Assembly: GCA_913031435.1 (NCBI GenBank)
Contig: CAJWFD010000012.1
Location: forward strand, 1 to 58,843
DNA length: 58,843 bases
Source: an uncultured Cryomorphaceae bacterium
Lineage (GTDB): Bacteria > Bacteroidota > Bacteroidia > Flavobacteriales > Schleiferiaceae
Direction of reading: 5' to 3'
The position numbers and the translations under genes are program-made. The notes beneath the pieces are model-generated. The model had not been told where the DNA came from. It searched no databases and was given only the letters and a program-made list of their open reading frames with translations. Shown here one piece after another: positions 42,422 to 52,029 of this stretch (its first letter is position 1; each line of letters starts with the position of its first letter).

Positions 42422-45400
42422 TTAGAATGAGTTCAAATCTACCGGGCGTAAAGCACCGAACCACTTAACAATTTTTTCACCTAGATCACCGGCATCAATG
42501 TGAATTATATAAACACCAGATGCGATCGGGACGTTATAAGCATTCTTTAAATCCCATTCTAGATAAGTCATACTGTTGTCTTTTCTATACTGGCGAATCA
42601 TTGTTCCGCTTGGTGTAAAGATACTTATCGTACAAATCTCTGGGAGATTAGTGATCTTCACAATGTTGTCTAACTGTGAGGTCTCGTAGGAGCTAAATCC
42701 GTAATAAGGATTAGGAACTACTCGTATGGTTTCGAGCTTGGAACTACCCACCGAGTCTACATAAGTCTTCGTGGCAATATTACTTGTGTTGAATAGAAAT
42801 TCGGGATTGCCTTCGTTCGAAGCATTAGGCAAATCTCTATTCTGATAAGGAGTATTCATACGAATTCTAATGCGAGTTTCTGTTGGAAGCTCCGTGTATG
42901 GATCAAACTCCATACCTCTTCGCAAGGTTGGCATACCTACCCATCTACAAGCTCTCCAAAAGTTTGCACGAGCTATATTTCCCAAACCACCTGTTTGAAC
43001 TAAATCCTCCATGATGTCCGTTAAAGGCCAATCTGCAATTGCACCACCTTTGTATTCAAGGTCTTCAAGAGTTCCTCCGATACGGTCCTCATCTGCAAAG
43101 ACATAAATGTAATGCTGGCCACCAAATACATAACCACCATTCACATTATTGCCTGGTGGCAAGAATTCACGATCCGTTGGATTCCACAACATATCATTTC
43201 CATTCTCACCTGGCAACCACGAATTTTCACCAAAAGCCATATTTAATCGCTTTCCAGACTCCACATCGATCGCGTAACCAGGGAAATAAGACCAACCCGG
43301 AGCTAAGTTTGGTGCTCGCTTGAACTCACCATTAGCTAATGTCCAAGAGGTATCCTGGCGCTGCGTCAATTTCTTGTCACCATGCTCACTTAAGCCTGGT
43401 TCCTCCGCCAATTCAAATACCGGAACTCGAGTCCAGTTATTTTTATCAGCCGTAAATACAATATCAACAGAATGTAAATCAGCAGCATCGTTCAAATTTC
43501 TCCCGATAGTAACTGCTGGGCCCATACCATAATTATCAAAGCCATTTACTACTAAACGGTTATTACCTGAAGCATACATGTAAGGTCCCCAGGTTCCTTC
43601 TACTATGTTTTCGAAATAGCCTTTAGAATCGCCGTTTTGATCCGGATACAAAGTAGCCGGCTCTTCCGTAGGATTGTTATTTGTTCCCGCTAAGATCCAA
43701 TTGTATGGAGAGTAGCTTTTATCATCAGCGATTCCAGACCACCATTCCTTCGAAGGATCGTCATAAATAATTTCCGATGTAATGATACCGTTGTTGTACG
43801 TGCCATCATCATCTCCACCTGGTGCTTCCGGTTGTTGTATAGCAACTGATAAACCAAGAGTAGGTATAATTTGCTCATTGTAAAAAGAAATCGTCGTATC
43901 CGATTCAGCTAAAACCTGACCTAAACCATCAACGATTTGCCAATTAGCATTACTATTTGACTTATCAAATGACAGTGTATACTGACCATCTTTAACTTCT
44001 AAAGGATCAATCACCTTGATGGCTACAGGGCCAAGACCACCCATGTACGTGGGTTGGCCTGACGAATAACCTTCCAATATTCTCGATACTTCTTCAAGTT
44101 GTAACTCTAACTCACCAGCACCGTTTCCAATACCATCTAGGCGCGTTATTTCCGGACCGTCACCATATTGAGCGACTTGAATTGTCCCCCCTTTTTCAGC
44201 ATCGATCTCATGTGGAATGGCCGTGTATGTTTTGATATTTCTACGTCCAGCCAAGAATGGAATCTTTTGTCCACCAGAAGCAATGGTTGGATCAAACTCC
44301 TCAAACTGGTTTTGTCCGTAGGCAATTACGGTAAAGTGATACTCTTTATGATTAATCAAGTCACGATTACCAATAGCAAACTGATCTTCTGAAATAAGGA
44401 ACGAAGTGAATACACCCTCGTTATTTGAAGTCAATGTCATGTCTTGAGGAACCAGCGCGTTTAAATCTGGATCAACCTCCCAATTGATCAGTTGCGTTAG
44501 ACCATTCTTGATGTCACACTGGGCAACCATTCTACTTTGCGTTGGATCATAAACATCAGCGATACTTACATCCTTGTTAGCCAGCTGATAGATTTGGAAC
44601 CCTTCGAACTTGTAATCGAAGTAGTTTGGATTCACATTTAAAATTGAATCACGATCGTCAGCACTTACGGTGATCAGCGGATCGCGCTCACTGTAGGAGT
44701 AACCTTGGTTATTACTACCAGGCCCATAGGTCAACTTCAGGATAATCTGGCGATTAAGCTCCTGCATGTTTACATCTGGAGCGTCAGGACCATTTAGTAC
44801 CTGAAAACAGTTGTCAAAAAGCTTTTGAGCCTTATCATCCGCAATAATTACTTTCTCAACTGACGCAAATAAGTCATTATTAATAAGATCACGTTCCCAA
44901 ACAACACCAGTGGTTACAAAGTTCAATGCACCAGGCGCTAAAGAGAAAGGACCAGCACTGTGAAGACCACGCTTATCTTGCTGGTTCGCAGGAGATTCCC
45001 ACCAGTCTACCGGAGCATATGGAGGGTAAGCACCCGTAGTATCATAAGACATACCTGGATATGCAAAACGAGTAGACGTTCCTGCGCCTGAAGCAACGAA
45101 ACCATCACCATTCCCTTGATCACCAGGACCTGAAGGTGTTTCAATGATTAATTCGGAGCCATTTTTCCATAATGCACGCATGTAATTATAGAAATGAGTA
45201 GCGTTATCTGGATTACCTGAAATAGGAGATGCTGTATTATTATAGTACATGAATTGACTCATGATGATACGTTCGTTTACTCCAGTTGCAGGATCCTCAG
45301 CAACACAAAGACCAGTTTCCAGGTCTTTCACACCATCAACACATCCGTCACGGTCATTATCTTGACCATCGAAGTAATCTGCAAAGGGGCCTTGGAAAAA

Positions 45401-46453
45401 ATCAAAGCCAACTGCTGGAGGGTTCAAGCCATATCCCAATGGACCTTCATCTTCTGTATCTGAATTATAACAATATCCTAAACCACGCGCAATATCACAA
45501 CCTATGATATCATCCGTATAGTTCCCTAAATCTGGATCAAACCATGTAGAAAAATAAGTATTCGTTAAGCGAAAGGTGGAACGATTGATAATACGATAAT
45601 TATTGAACGTCATATTATTCACCTCATCATTCGTAGAGAAAGCAAAAGCTTGTGCGCGAATTTCAAAACCTAGCGCACCAGCCTGAGATTCAGTATGAAC
45701 GTTTCCACGATCATTATAAACCCACCAGATTGTTTGATCACCATAAAGAACATCCGTCTCCTTATCGCGACAGTCAAACTCCTTATCAATGTCATATGCT
45801 GGGTAATCTACTAAATAGTCATAGTAGCCATCTCCATCGCGATCGATAAAAGGAGCCAATTGATATGGAAGTTCACCATCCACACCATTTCCTGGCCATT
45901 CTTTTATACTCTGTGGAATTTGGCTTTCGTATCCTGGGAAAAGCTCCACATCATTACAGTTTGGATCTGCCAAACATTCTAACCAACCCTTGTGAATATC
46001 GACTTCCTCGCGGTAAATGATCCAATGGGTATCGTACTTGTCACAAATTTCCTTGTTCGTAGAAGCAGTACCATCCGTAGTTAAAGGTCCAGGCCAATAA
46101 TCGTTACCCGCTTGACGATAGGTCATGGCAGCCAACTTTAGCTGATTTCCTTCATCTACCCCACCAAGCCAGAGGGAACCGGCGAACATAGAGTGCTTAT
46201 TAGAACCCTTTGGTACCTCGTAACGCGCAGTGTTCAGATCCCACCACATGTCACCGCCACCTAAAATAGTAGCACGTACATTATTAATACTTAAATCACT
46301 CTGCGCTTTAGATGGTTGACAAAGCTCCTCAACAGTTTTCATTGAACCTGATGAAGATGCTGAGCCATTAGTTTTACCCGCTGACTGCACTTCACGTGCA
46401 GTCAATGGAAGTGCTAAAGCTGCAGATAGTAAAAGGAGATATACTCTTTTCAT
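42422..46453 (-). CDS. Giant T9SS-secreted protein with C-terminal sorting domain
   Basis: A 1343-residue exported protein with a signal peptide (1-19 or so). The body is beta-rich with acidic calcium-loop motifs (DRDGDGYYD at 204-212, DGQDNDRDGCVDG at 362-374) and many paired Cys. No enzymatic domain is recognised. The last ~100 residues, beginning near VVPNPYYGFSSYE and ending IVKWFGALRPVDLNSF, form a FlgD-like T9SS sorting domain (NLPEICTISIFTPSGTMIRQ, IASGVYIIHID). It lies between a TonB-dependent receptor (25-base gap) and a PorV-like gene (13-base gap). Function is unknown; surface adhesion or assembly are guesses. Confidence 0.85.
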   Translation of the reverse strand: MKRVYLLLLSAALALPLTAREVQSAGKTNGSASSSGSMKTVEELCQPSKAQSDLSINNVRATILGGGDMWWDLNTARYEVPKGSNKHSMFAGSLWLGGVDEGNQLKLAAMTYRQAGNDYWPGPLTTDGTASTNKEICDKYDTHWIIYREEVDIHKGWLECLADPNCNDVELFPGYESQIPQSIKEWPGNGVDGELPYQLAPFIDRDGDGYYDYLVDYPAYDIDKEFDCRDKETDVLYGDQTIWWVYNDRGNVHTESQAGALGFEIRAQAFAFSTNDEVNNMTFNNYRIINRSTFRLTNTYFSTWFDPDLGNYTDDIIGCDIARGLGYCYNSDTEDEGPLGYGLNPPAVGFDFFQGPFADYFDGQDNDRDGCVDGVKDLETGLCVAEDPATGVNERIIMSQFMYYNNTASPISGNPDNATHFYNYMRALWKNGSELIIETPSGPGDQGNGDGFVASGAGTSTRFAYPGMSYDTTGAYPPYAPVDWWESPANQQDKRGLHSAGPFSLAPGALNFVTTGVVWERDLINNDLFASVEKVIIADDKAQKLFDNCFQVLNGPDAPDVNMQELNRQIILKLTYGPGSNNQGYSYSERDPLITVSADDRDSILNVNPNYFDYKFEGFQIYQLANKDVSIADVYDPTQSRMVAQCDIKNGLTQLINWEVDPDLNALVPQDMTLTSNNEGVFTSFLISEDQFAIGNRDLINHKEYHFTVIAYGQNQFEEFDPTIASGGQKIPFLAGRRNIKTYTAIPHEIDAEKGGTIQVAQYGDGPEITRLDGIGNGAGELELQLEEVSRILEGYSSGQPTYMGGLGPVAIKVIDPLEVKDGQYTLSFDKSNSNANWQIVDGLGQVLAESDTTISFYNEQIIPTLGLSVAIQQPEAPGGDDDGTYNNGIITSEIIYDDPSKEWWSGIADDKSYSPYNWILAGTNNNPTEEPATLYPDQNGDSKGYFENIVEGTWGPYMYASGNNRLVVNGFDNYGMGPAVTIGRNLNDAADLHSVDIVFTADKNNWTRVPVFELAEEPGLSEHGDKKLTQRQDTSWTLANGEFKRAPNLAPGWSYFPGYAIDVESGKRLNMAFGENSWLPGENGNDMLWNPTDREFLPPGNNVNGGYVFGGQHYIYVFADEDRIGGTLEDLEYKGGAIADWPLTDIMEDLVQTGGLGNIARANFWRACRWVGMPTLRRGMEFDPYTELPTETRIRIRMNTPYQNRDLPNASNEGNPEFLFNTSNIATKTYVDSVGSSKLETIRVVPNPYYGFSSYETSQLDNIVKITNLPEICTISIFTPSGTMIRQYRKDNSMTYLEWDLKNAYNVPIASGVYIIHIDAGDLGEKIVKWFGALRPVDLNSF

Positions 46454-46478
46454 ATGCTTTTTTTCGAATGCTTCTTAA

Positions 46479-49400
46479 TTATAATCCTAAACGTAAACCT
46501 AACCTTACACGACGCGGTAAGCTGTACAAACCAGGATTTGCTAAGCTAATGTTGTACAAGTCTGCGAATGATTGTGCGTTAGTTTGAAACTGGATAGCGT
46601 TTTGACCCTGTGGAGAACTTAAATAGCCGTCATCGTCAGATGAACCAGTATATGAGTAAGCACCAAGGATGTTTTGCGTGTTGAACGCATTCAATATTTG
46701 AACATACAGTTCAACATTGCTGAACGCGCCTTCTTTAAAGTTCCATACTTTGTTCGCTGTAGCATCAACACGGAAACTCCATGGCAGTCTGGATCCATTA
46801 ATGTTCCCGACAATTGGTGTTTGTGTACCCGTAAGTCCATACGCTATAGAACGACGTGTATAAGGTGTACCTGAATTACCATTAAGAACAACGTTTATAC
46901 CTGAATTCTCAAGAATTCTCTGGCCAAACCATACAGGCCCGTTGTAAGCTGGTCCTCCTCCATAACGGTAATCCATATTCATAACAACTTGGTGACGAGA
47001 ATCATAACTCAAGGGAAGGATGTAACGTAAGTTAGGTTGGCCTGAGCGTGCAATATTTGCTCCGGAATTTGCTCCAGATCCCGTACCATCCGCAAACTGT
47101 AACGTGTAGTTCGCGTTAATTCTAACATTTCCAGTTCTACGCAAATCATAAGCAACTGTGTACCCTTTAACGGTGCCAAAATCTAGGTTTCCATAGGCTA
47201 TATAGGTAATAGGATAGGCCTCTGTAAAACTTAAGGTTTGCATCATATCGCGCATCTCACGATAAAAGGCACTGATTTTCAATGCTGAATTGTCGTTTAA
47301 TTTTTGACGGAAACCTATTTCATAATCTGTAGTACGCTGTGGTTTTAAATCCGGGTTCGCTAAGAAGCTTCCGTTTTGACCATTCTCCAGTTGGAGATAG
47401 GTGATAGGATTGAATCTATTTAGACCTGGATCAGGACGCTGTACCAGAATATCGTAGTGAGCAAAAAATTCTGCCTCATCCGAAATAGGGAACTGAAAAG
47501 AAACGCGAGGTGATACGGTAATTTGAGGAGCATAATCATTAAAACTCTCATTTGCAGTAACCGAAAGTTTTTGTTGATCAATACCTGGTTGCTTCAGAAA
47601 TGGCTTAATTCCTCCACTTAAATCCGCAATGTTTTTAGGATTAGCTTCTACATCTCCATCAGCGGTATACCATGTGAATCCATCTCTATATCCAACTATT
47701 GAAGAAGGATTTTCTTGATCATCAACATAAATAACTGCATCGTTACTCATTCCCTCAGGAATGACATAACCAGAAAGAGTCGTTGCACCTAAATCACCCA
47801 CTGTGTAGGTTGGGTATAAAACGAAAGGATCCGCCAAAACCGACTGGTTCGCATCAAAACGATCCACACGAACTCCAATATTGAAGAATAAATCTTCAAA
47901 AGTAAATTGATCTTGTATGTAACCTGCCATATAAATTGGCTCAAAAGCACCTATCAATCTCGAGCTATTGCCCTGAGCATCTGTTGCAAAGAAGTCATTC
48001 AAAGATGGCCTTACCGTTTGACGCGCTCCTGTATAATCAAAACCATAATATCCAACATAAGCACCTGAACCAATGTTTAGAAGCTCATTAGCAGAGAACA
48101 TATCCAATGAATAAGTATCTGGATCATAACTGTCTATTTCTAGCCAGTCCGTACCGTTTGGATCCATTCCTAGTTTTTCTCTAAGGTTGCGATCGAAAGT
48201 CCGTGGCTTATCTGCATCAAATAATCTAGGATAAGACAATGTGTCTTGGAAAACGCCGTTATTATCATATGAGGCGATTGGATTGTTCAAATCCAATTCT
48301 CTAATAGCATCATTTTGCAATAAGCGCATCAATGTCCATATCCCTGTGGCTCCAAGGCCCCATGAACGGTCAAAACGCTGCTCATATTCTACCCCTACTA
48401 TTAACGAGTGGTCTTCAATGTCAAAAGTAGAAGACGCTGTAATGCGGAATTGATCATTTAACGACTTTCCATAACTCGCTTGATTTGCACCTACATTACC
48501 CCAAAGACCGTATACAGAAGAAGGTTGGTCACCATTCAGTAAACCACCACCAGCGCGAATACCCTCCAATGAACTCGGTTTATTAAAAATCAAGTTCTCA
48601 TCAGAGAAATTAAAGAACGTAGAGGTATAGTTTGATAAAATCGGATTTTTATCTGATGCAGTATAATCCACACCTAAGCTTTGCCATACCGCTTGAGTGT
48701 AACCATTCATCACCTTGCCATAATTAGGATCATTAGGATCAGTAATGGTATCAGATCCCGGCGTATATAGTGGCACATAATTAGTTTTGAAAGAACCTAC
48801 GTGTCCGTAGTCGAAAAAATTGTCTTTGTGAACGGCATCACGTGTGATATTTCTATTCCGTGTAAAATCGAGCTGGATCGTATAAAACGCATTTCTAATA
48901 AGTGAGCTCGCTGTATCGCTTGAGTTTCCAAAACGTTGTTGAAATCTGACATAGGTAGACCAATCCTCAGAGAAAGACTCTGAATTATTGGAGTAGTTCA
49001 TGAGTTCATTAAAACGACTTCCATTACGCCCTTGATTCAAATTATAGCGTCCACCAAAGGTTAATGTAGTTTTCTCTGACGTGACAAACCTCAAATTACC
49101 CGATAACCTTACAGCTGTACGTGCTACATTTTCTCTGTAGTTCTGGGTGACAAGATCATCTTGTGTCAAAAAGTCAGCCGCATTCAAAACACCAAACCCA
49201 GATGAAGCTGGTACTAAAGGATTTGACTGTAGTTGAGCGAGCTTGTCGTCGTTGACCTTATAGGTAAGAAGCGAACGGGGAGAGCCATCCTTGTTATATT
49301 GAAATTCTGAGGCCAACAAGAAGCCTACAATGGCTTTACCTTCTTTGCTCTTTAAAAGTGGGCCGCCAAGAGTTAAAGCACCTAAGTTGTAGTGATACTG

Positions 49401-50123
49401 GTCAAACATTGAACTACTCAATACCTCAGTGGAACCAAAGTAATACGGCGCAGGACCTTTAGTTGTGGTTGAAATCACACCTCCAGTAACATCACCATAC
49501 TGCGCTGGTAAACCTCCAGTGATCACCTCTGTCTGTAAAATGGCGTCGCGAGGAAGATTGACATCACCACGAACTTTAACACCGTCAATAAACACGACAT
49601 TTGTTGATGAACGTGCACCTCGAACGTTAAACGAACCGCTTCCATCCTGCTGAAAAACACCAGCCGTGGTTCCAACGATTTGGCTCAAGTTTCGATAAGG
49701 AAGGTTTTTAATTTCCTCCGCACTAACTATATCTGAAGTTTTCCCTGTTTCAATCAAGTTCTCTTGGGCGGTAACCGTGACCTCCGTAATCATAGTAGAT
49801 TCGATGGTCATGTCAAAGTTGACAACTTTGGGTTTACCCGAATACACAGTGACTCCATTTAAATTGAAATCTGCATATCCGATGAACATACACGTTAGGT
49901 TGTAATTACCTGCGTTTACTGGACTGATGTTAAACTTACCATCAAAATCAGTAGTTCCTGTAACAAGTACGACGTCTTTGTCTTTGACAATTACCGTCGC
50001 AAAAGGAATAACTTCTCCAGTGCGCTTATCTTTTACGGTTCCTTTCACAGAACCCGGCCTAGACTGGGCATAGCTAAATGTCACTAACAGTGCCATGATA
50101 AGCGTGAGTATTCTTTTAACCAT
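46479..50123 (-). CDS. TonB-dependent outer-membrane receptor with N-terminal regulatory-like domain
   Basis: A 1214-residue receptor. The signal peptide (MVKRILTLIMALLV, cleaved near SYAQ) is followed by a carboxypeptidase-regulatory-like beta domain (about 25-105, GTVKDKRTGEVIPFATVIV), a plug domain (LPYRNLSQIVGTTAGVF, FNVRGARSSTNVVFIDGV) and a 22-strand barrel ending RLGLRLGL. No SusD partner exists, so this is not a glycan-uptake pair. The ATG at 50123 is chosen over a frame starting at 50174 because only it gives a signal peptide. Transport substrate unknown; the cargo and PorV-like genes follow on the same strand. Confidence 0.92.
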   Translation of the reverse strand: MVKRILTLIMALLVTFSYAQSRPGSVKGTVKDKRTGEVIPFATVIVKDKDVVLVTGTTDFDGKFNISPVNAGNYNLTCMFIGYADFNLNGVTVYSGKPKVVNFDMTIESTMITEVTVTAQENLIETGKTSDIVSAEEIKNLPYRNLSQIVGTTAGVFQQDGSGSFNVRGARSSTNVVFIDGVKVRGDVNLPRDAILQTEVITGGLPAQYGDVTGGVISTTTKGPAPYYFGSTEVLSSSMFDQYHYNLGALTLGGPLLKSKEGKAIVGFLLASEFQYNKDGSPRSLLTYKVNDDKLAQLQSNPLVPASSGFGVLNAADFLTQDDLVTQNYRENVARTAVRLSGNLRFVTSEKTTLTFGGRYNLNQGRNGSRFNELMNYSNNSESFSEDWSTYVRFQQRFGNSSDTASSLIRNAFYTIQLDFTRNRNITRDAVHKDNFFDYGHVGSFKTNYVPLYTPGSDTITDPNDPNYGKVMNGYTQAVWQSLGVDYTASDKNPILSNYTSTFFNFSDENLIFNKPSSLEGIRAGGGLLNGDQPSSVYGLWGNVGANQASYGKSLNDQFRITASSTFDIEDHSLIVGVEYEQRFDRSWGLGATGIWTLMRLLQNDAIRELDLNNPIASYDNNGVFQDTLSYPRLFDADKPRTFDRNLREKLGMDPNGTDWLEIDSYDPDTYSLDMFSANELLNIGSGAYVGYYGFDYTGARQTVRPSLNDFFATDAQGNSSRLIGAFEPIYMAGYIQDQFTFEDLFFNIGVRVDRFDANQSVLADPFVLYPTYTVGDLGATTLSGYVIPEGMSNDAVIYVDDQENPSSIVGYRDGFTWYTADGDVEANPKNIADLSGGIKPFLKQPGIDQQKLSVTANESFNDYAPQITVSPRVSFQFPISDEAEFFAHYDILVQRPDPGLNRFNPITYLQLENGQNGSFLANPDLKPQRTTDYEIGFRQKLNDNSALKISAFYREMRDMMQTLSFTEAYPITYIAYGNLDFGTVKGYTVAYDLRRTGNVRINANYTLQFADGTGSGANSGANIARSGQPNLRYILPLSYDSRHQVVMNMDYRYGGGPAYNGPVWFGQRILENSGINVVLNGNSGTPYTRRSIAYGLTGTQTPIVGNINGSRLPWSFRVDATANKVWNFKEGAFSNVELYVQILNAFNTQNILGAYSYTGSSDDDGYLSSPQGQNAIQFQTNAQSFADLYNISLANPGLYSLPRRVRLGLRLGL

Positions 50124-50201
50124 AAAAACTGGCTTTATATTTGGGTTATAAGTTCGTAAATATAACAAGTACAACCCTAGAATCCACTATGATTTTAAAG
50201 G

Positions 50202-50209
50202 TATCTTTG
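50202..50209 (+). promoter_or_regulatory. Candidate -7 box of the Rieske-like lipoprotein gene
   Basis: TATCTTTG matches TAnnTTTG exactly and lies 9 bases before the ATG at 50219. Confidence 0.5.
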
Positions 50210-50218
50210 TGAGACTCT

Positions 50219-50680
50219 ATGAAACACCTTTTTACTCTGATTACTAAAGCATTACCCCTATTCCTGATAGTATTTTCAGGACTGATTTCTTGTAATACAA
50301 CAACTATCCAATACGATATTCCGGAGCCCTTTGTGAGCGAAACGGTCTATCTAAGTGATCCTTCTAGCTTCAATCTGACCGTGGTAGGGGGACAATTGTT
50401 TCTGGCAAATGCTGGTCACAATGGGATCTTGATTTACAGACGGTATTTTGATCAAGAGTTTTACGATTTTGCTGCCTACGAAGCGGCGTGTCCCATCCAC
50501 TGGACTGATGGATGTGGAGAACTGTTAAGTTCAAATGGTGATCTCTATTTCACTTGTGGCTGCGATGCTCATCAGTACCAGATTCTTGATGGGCAAAGTG
50601 TGGACACCAGCTATACTTTACCTGTAAAAGAATTCAACTGCTCTTTTGACGGAGTGAATATTATTCAAATTACCAACTAA
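50219..50680 (+). CDS. Rieske-fold-like lipoprotein with altered metal-ligand spacing
   Basis: A 153-residue lipoprotein with signal peptide and lipobox LISC (Cys25). The C-terminal half reads like a Rieske domain: GILIYRRYFDQEFYDFAAYEA, then CPIHW, then a glycine-rich strand and TCGCDAHQYQILDGQS. The canonical ligands are CxH and CxxH; here the first box is CPIH (CxxH) and the second CDAH (CxxH), so iron-sulfur binding is uncertain. Such degenerate Rieske lipoproteins occur in Bacteroidota. Monocistronic, divergent from the TonB receptor and ended by a strong terminator. Confidence 0.7.
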   Translation: MKHLFTLITKALPLFLIVFSGLISCNTTTIQYDIPEPFVSETVYLSDPSSFNLTVVGGQLFLANAGHNGILIYRRYFDQEFYDFAAYEAACPIHWTDGCGELLSSNGDLYFTCGCDAHQYQILDGQSVDTSYTLPVKEFNCSFDGVNIIQITN

Positions 50681-50715
50681 AAAAGGCACCTCTTTTTTTC
50701 AAAAAGGTGCCTTTT
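50681..50715. terminator. Bidirectional intrinsic terminator
   Basis: AAAAGGCACC (50681-50690) pairs with GGTGCCTTTT (50706-50715), and the T-rich/A-rich interior can extend the pairing. It sits between the convergent Rieske-like and acyl-CoA dehydrogenase genes. Confidence 0.82.
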
Positions 50716-50735
50716 GTTCCATGTGAAAACCTGGA

Positions 50736-51908
50736 TTAAGTAAAGGCGTTTTCGCCGGTTATATCGAGCCCTGTAATAAGGAGATGAATGTCATGCGTAC
50801 CCTCGTAAGTAACTACTGATTCTAAGTTCATCATGTGTCGCATGATAGAAAAATCACCTGTAATACCCATTCCGCCTAACATCTGTCTTGCTTCTCGGGC
50901 GATATTTAATGCAATCTCAACGTTATTTCTTTTGGCCATTGAAATCTGAGCCGATGTAGCTTTTCCCTCGTTTTTAAGATGGCCTAAACGCCACGTAAGC
51001 AACTGAGCCTTTGTGATCTCTGTAATCATTTCAGCCAATTTCTTTTGCTGTAGCTGAAATCCAGCAATAGGTCGACCAAATTGAATGCGCTCCTTGGAAT
51101 AACGCAATGCAGTATCGTAGCAGTCCATCGCAGCGCCTATCGCGCCCCAAGCAATACCAAATCTAGCACTGTCTAAACAAGATAATGGGGCACCTAGACC
51201 GCTTCGGCCCGGGAGTAAATTTTCTTTAGGCACTTTGACATTATCAAAAACCAGCTCTCCTGTAGAAGACGCTCTTAAAGACCACTTGTTATGTGTTTCT
51301 GGAGTAGTGAAGCCTTCCATTCCTCTTTCTACTATAATACCATGAATACGACCTTCTTCATTTTTTGCCCAAACAACGGCTACGTGACAATATGGTGAAT
51401 TTGATATCCACATTTTCGCGCCATTTAGTAAATAATGGTCACCCATATCCTTATAACTAGTGGTCATTCCACTTGGATTGGAACCGTGATTGGGCTCAGT
51501 AAGCCCAAAGGAACCTAAAAACTCACCAGACGCAAGCTTGGGAAGGAATTTCCGCTTTTGCTCCTCTGAACCATATGCGAAAATCGGGAACATCACGAGA
51601 GAACTCTGAACGGAACAGGTAGAACGAATTCCAGAGTCGCCTCTCTCGGCTTCCTGCATCATCAGACCGTAACTGATCTGGTCTAATCCTGCGCCGCCAT
51701 ATTCGGTTGGGATGTACGGTCCAAAAAGACCTATTTCACCCATTTCCTTCACTAAGTGCTCTGGAAAAGCAGCACGCTGCGCATAGTCTTCTATAACGGG
51801 ACTAACACTGCGTTTTACCCACTCCCGAGTGGCTTCACGAATCATCTTGTGCTCTTCAGACAGAAGGTCATCCAATTGGTAGTAATCGGGATGTTGAAAT
51901 GCGTCCAT
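50736..51908 (-). CDS. Acyl-CoA dehydrogenase, glutaryl-CoA dehydrogenase-like
   Basis: A 390-residue FAD enzyme that oxidises an acyl-CoA and passes electrons to ETF. Text such as FGLTEPNHGSNPSGMTTS, MWISNSPYCHVAVVWAK, ERIQFGRPIAGFQLQQKKLAEM and the late TYEGTHDIHLLI match the glutaryl-CoA dehydrogenase subgroup; the catalytic base is Glu369 in that last motif. In this group it decarboxylates glutaryl-CoA to crotonyl-CoA in lysine/tryptophan breakdown, but substrate is inferred. Single gene, convergent with the Rieske-like gene. Its start is divergent from the T9SS-tailed protein. Confidence 0.92.
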   Translation of the reverse strand: MDAFQHPDYYQLDDLLSEEHKMIREATREWVKRSVSPVIEDYAQRAAFPEHLVKEMGEIGLFGPYIPTEYGGAGLDQISYGLMMQEAERGDSGIRSTCSVQSSLVMFPIFAYGSEEQKRKFLPKLASGEFLGSFGLTEPNHGSNPSGMTTSYKDMGDHYLLNGAKMWISNSPYCHVAVVWAKNEEGRIHGIIVERGMEGFTTPETHNKWSLRASSTGELVFDNVKVPKENLLPGRSGLGAPLSCLDSARFGIAWGAIGAAMDCYDTALRYSKERIQFGRPIAGFQLQQKKLAEMITEITKAQLLTWRLGHLKNEGKATSAQISMAKRNNVEIALNIAREARQMLGGMGITGDFSIMRHMMNLESVVTYEGTHDIHLLITGLDITGENAFT

Positions 51909-51977
51909 ATTATTTATTTCTCTGATTTGAATAGTAACGTTGTGATTGTAAAACTAAACACAAAAGAGATGAAATTG

Positions 51978-52004
51978 TTGTAAAGTTCACATACATTAGT
52001 TTTA
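51978..52004 (+). promoter_or_regulatory. Candidate promoter of the T9SS-tailed protein gene
   Basis: TTG (51978-51980), a 16-base spacer and TAGTTTTA (51997-52004, close to TAnnTTTG) lie 25 bases before the ATG at 52030. The earlier in-frame ATG at 52006 directly abuts the -7 box, so it would precede the expected transcript start. Confidence 0.4.
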
Positions 52005-52029
52005 AATGTTTAATGTTACTCGCGCTGTG

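Noticed and set aside
42422-46453. Enzymatic function for the 1343-residue protein
   Set aside because: The DxDxDG loops suggest calcium binding only; no catalytic motif was recognised.
46479-50123. SusC/SusD-type glycan-uptake locus
   Set aside because: There is a TonB-dependent receptor but no SusD-like lipoprotein or carbohydrate enzyme nearby.
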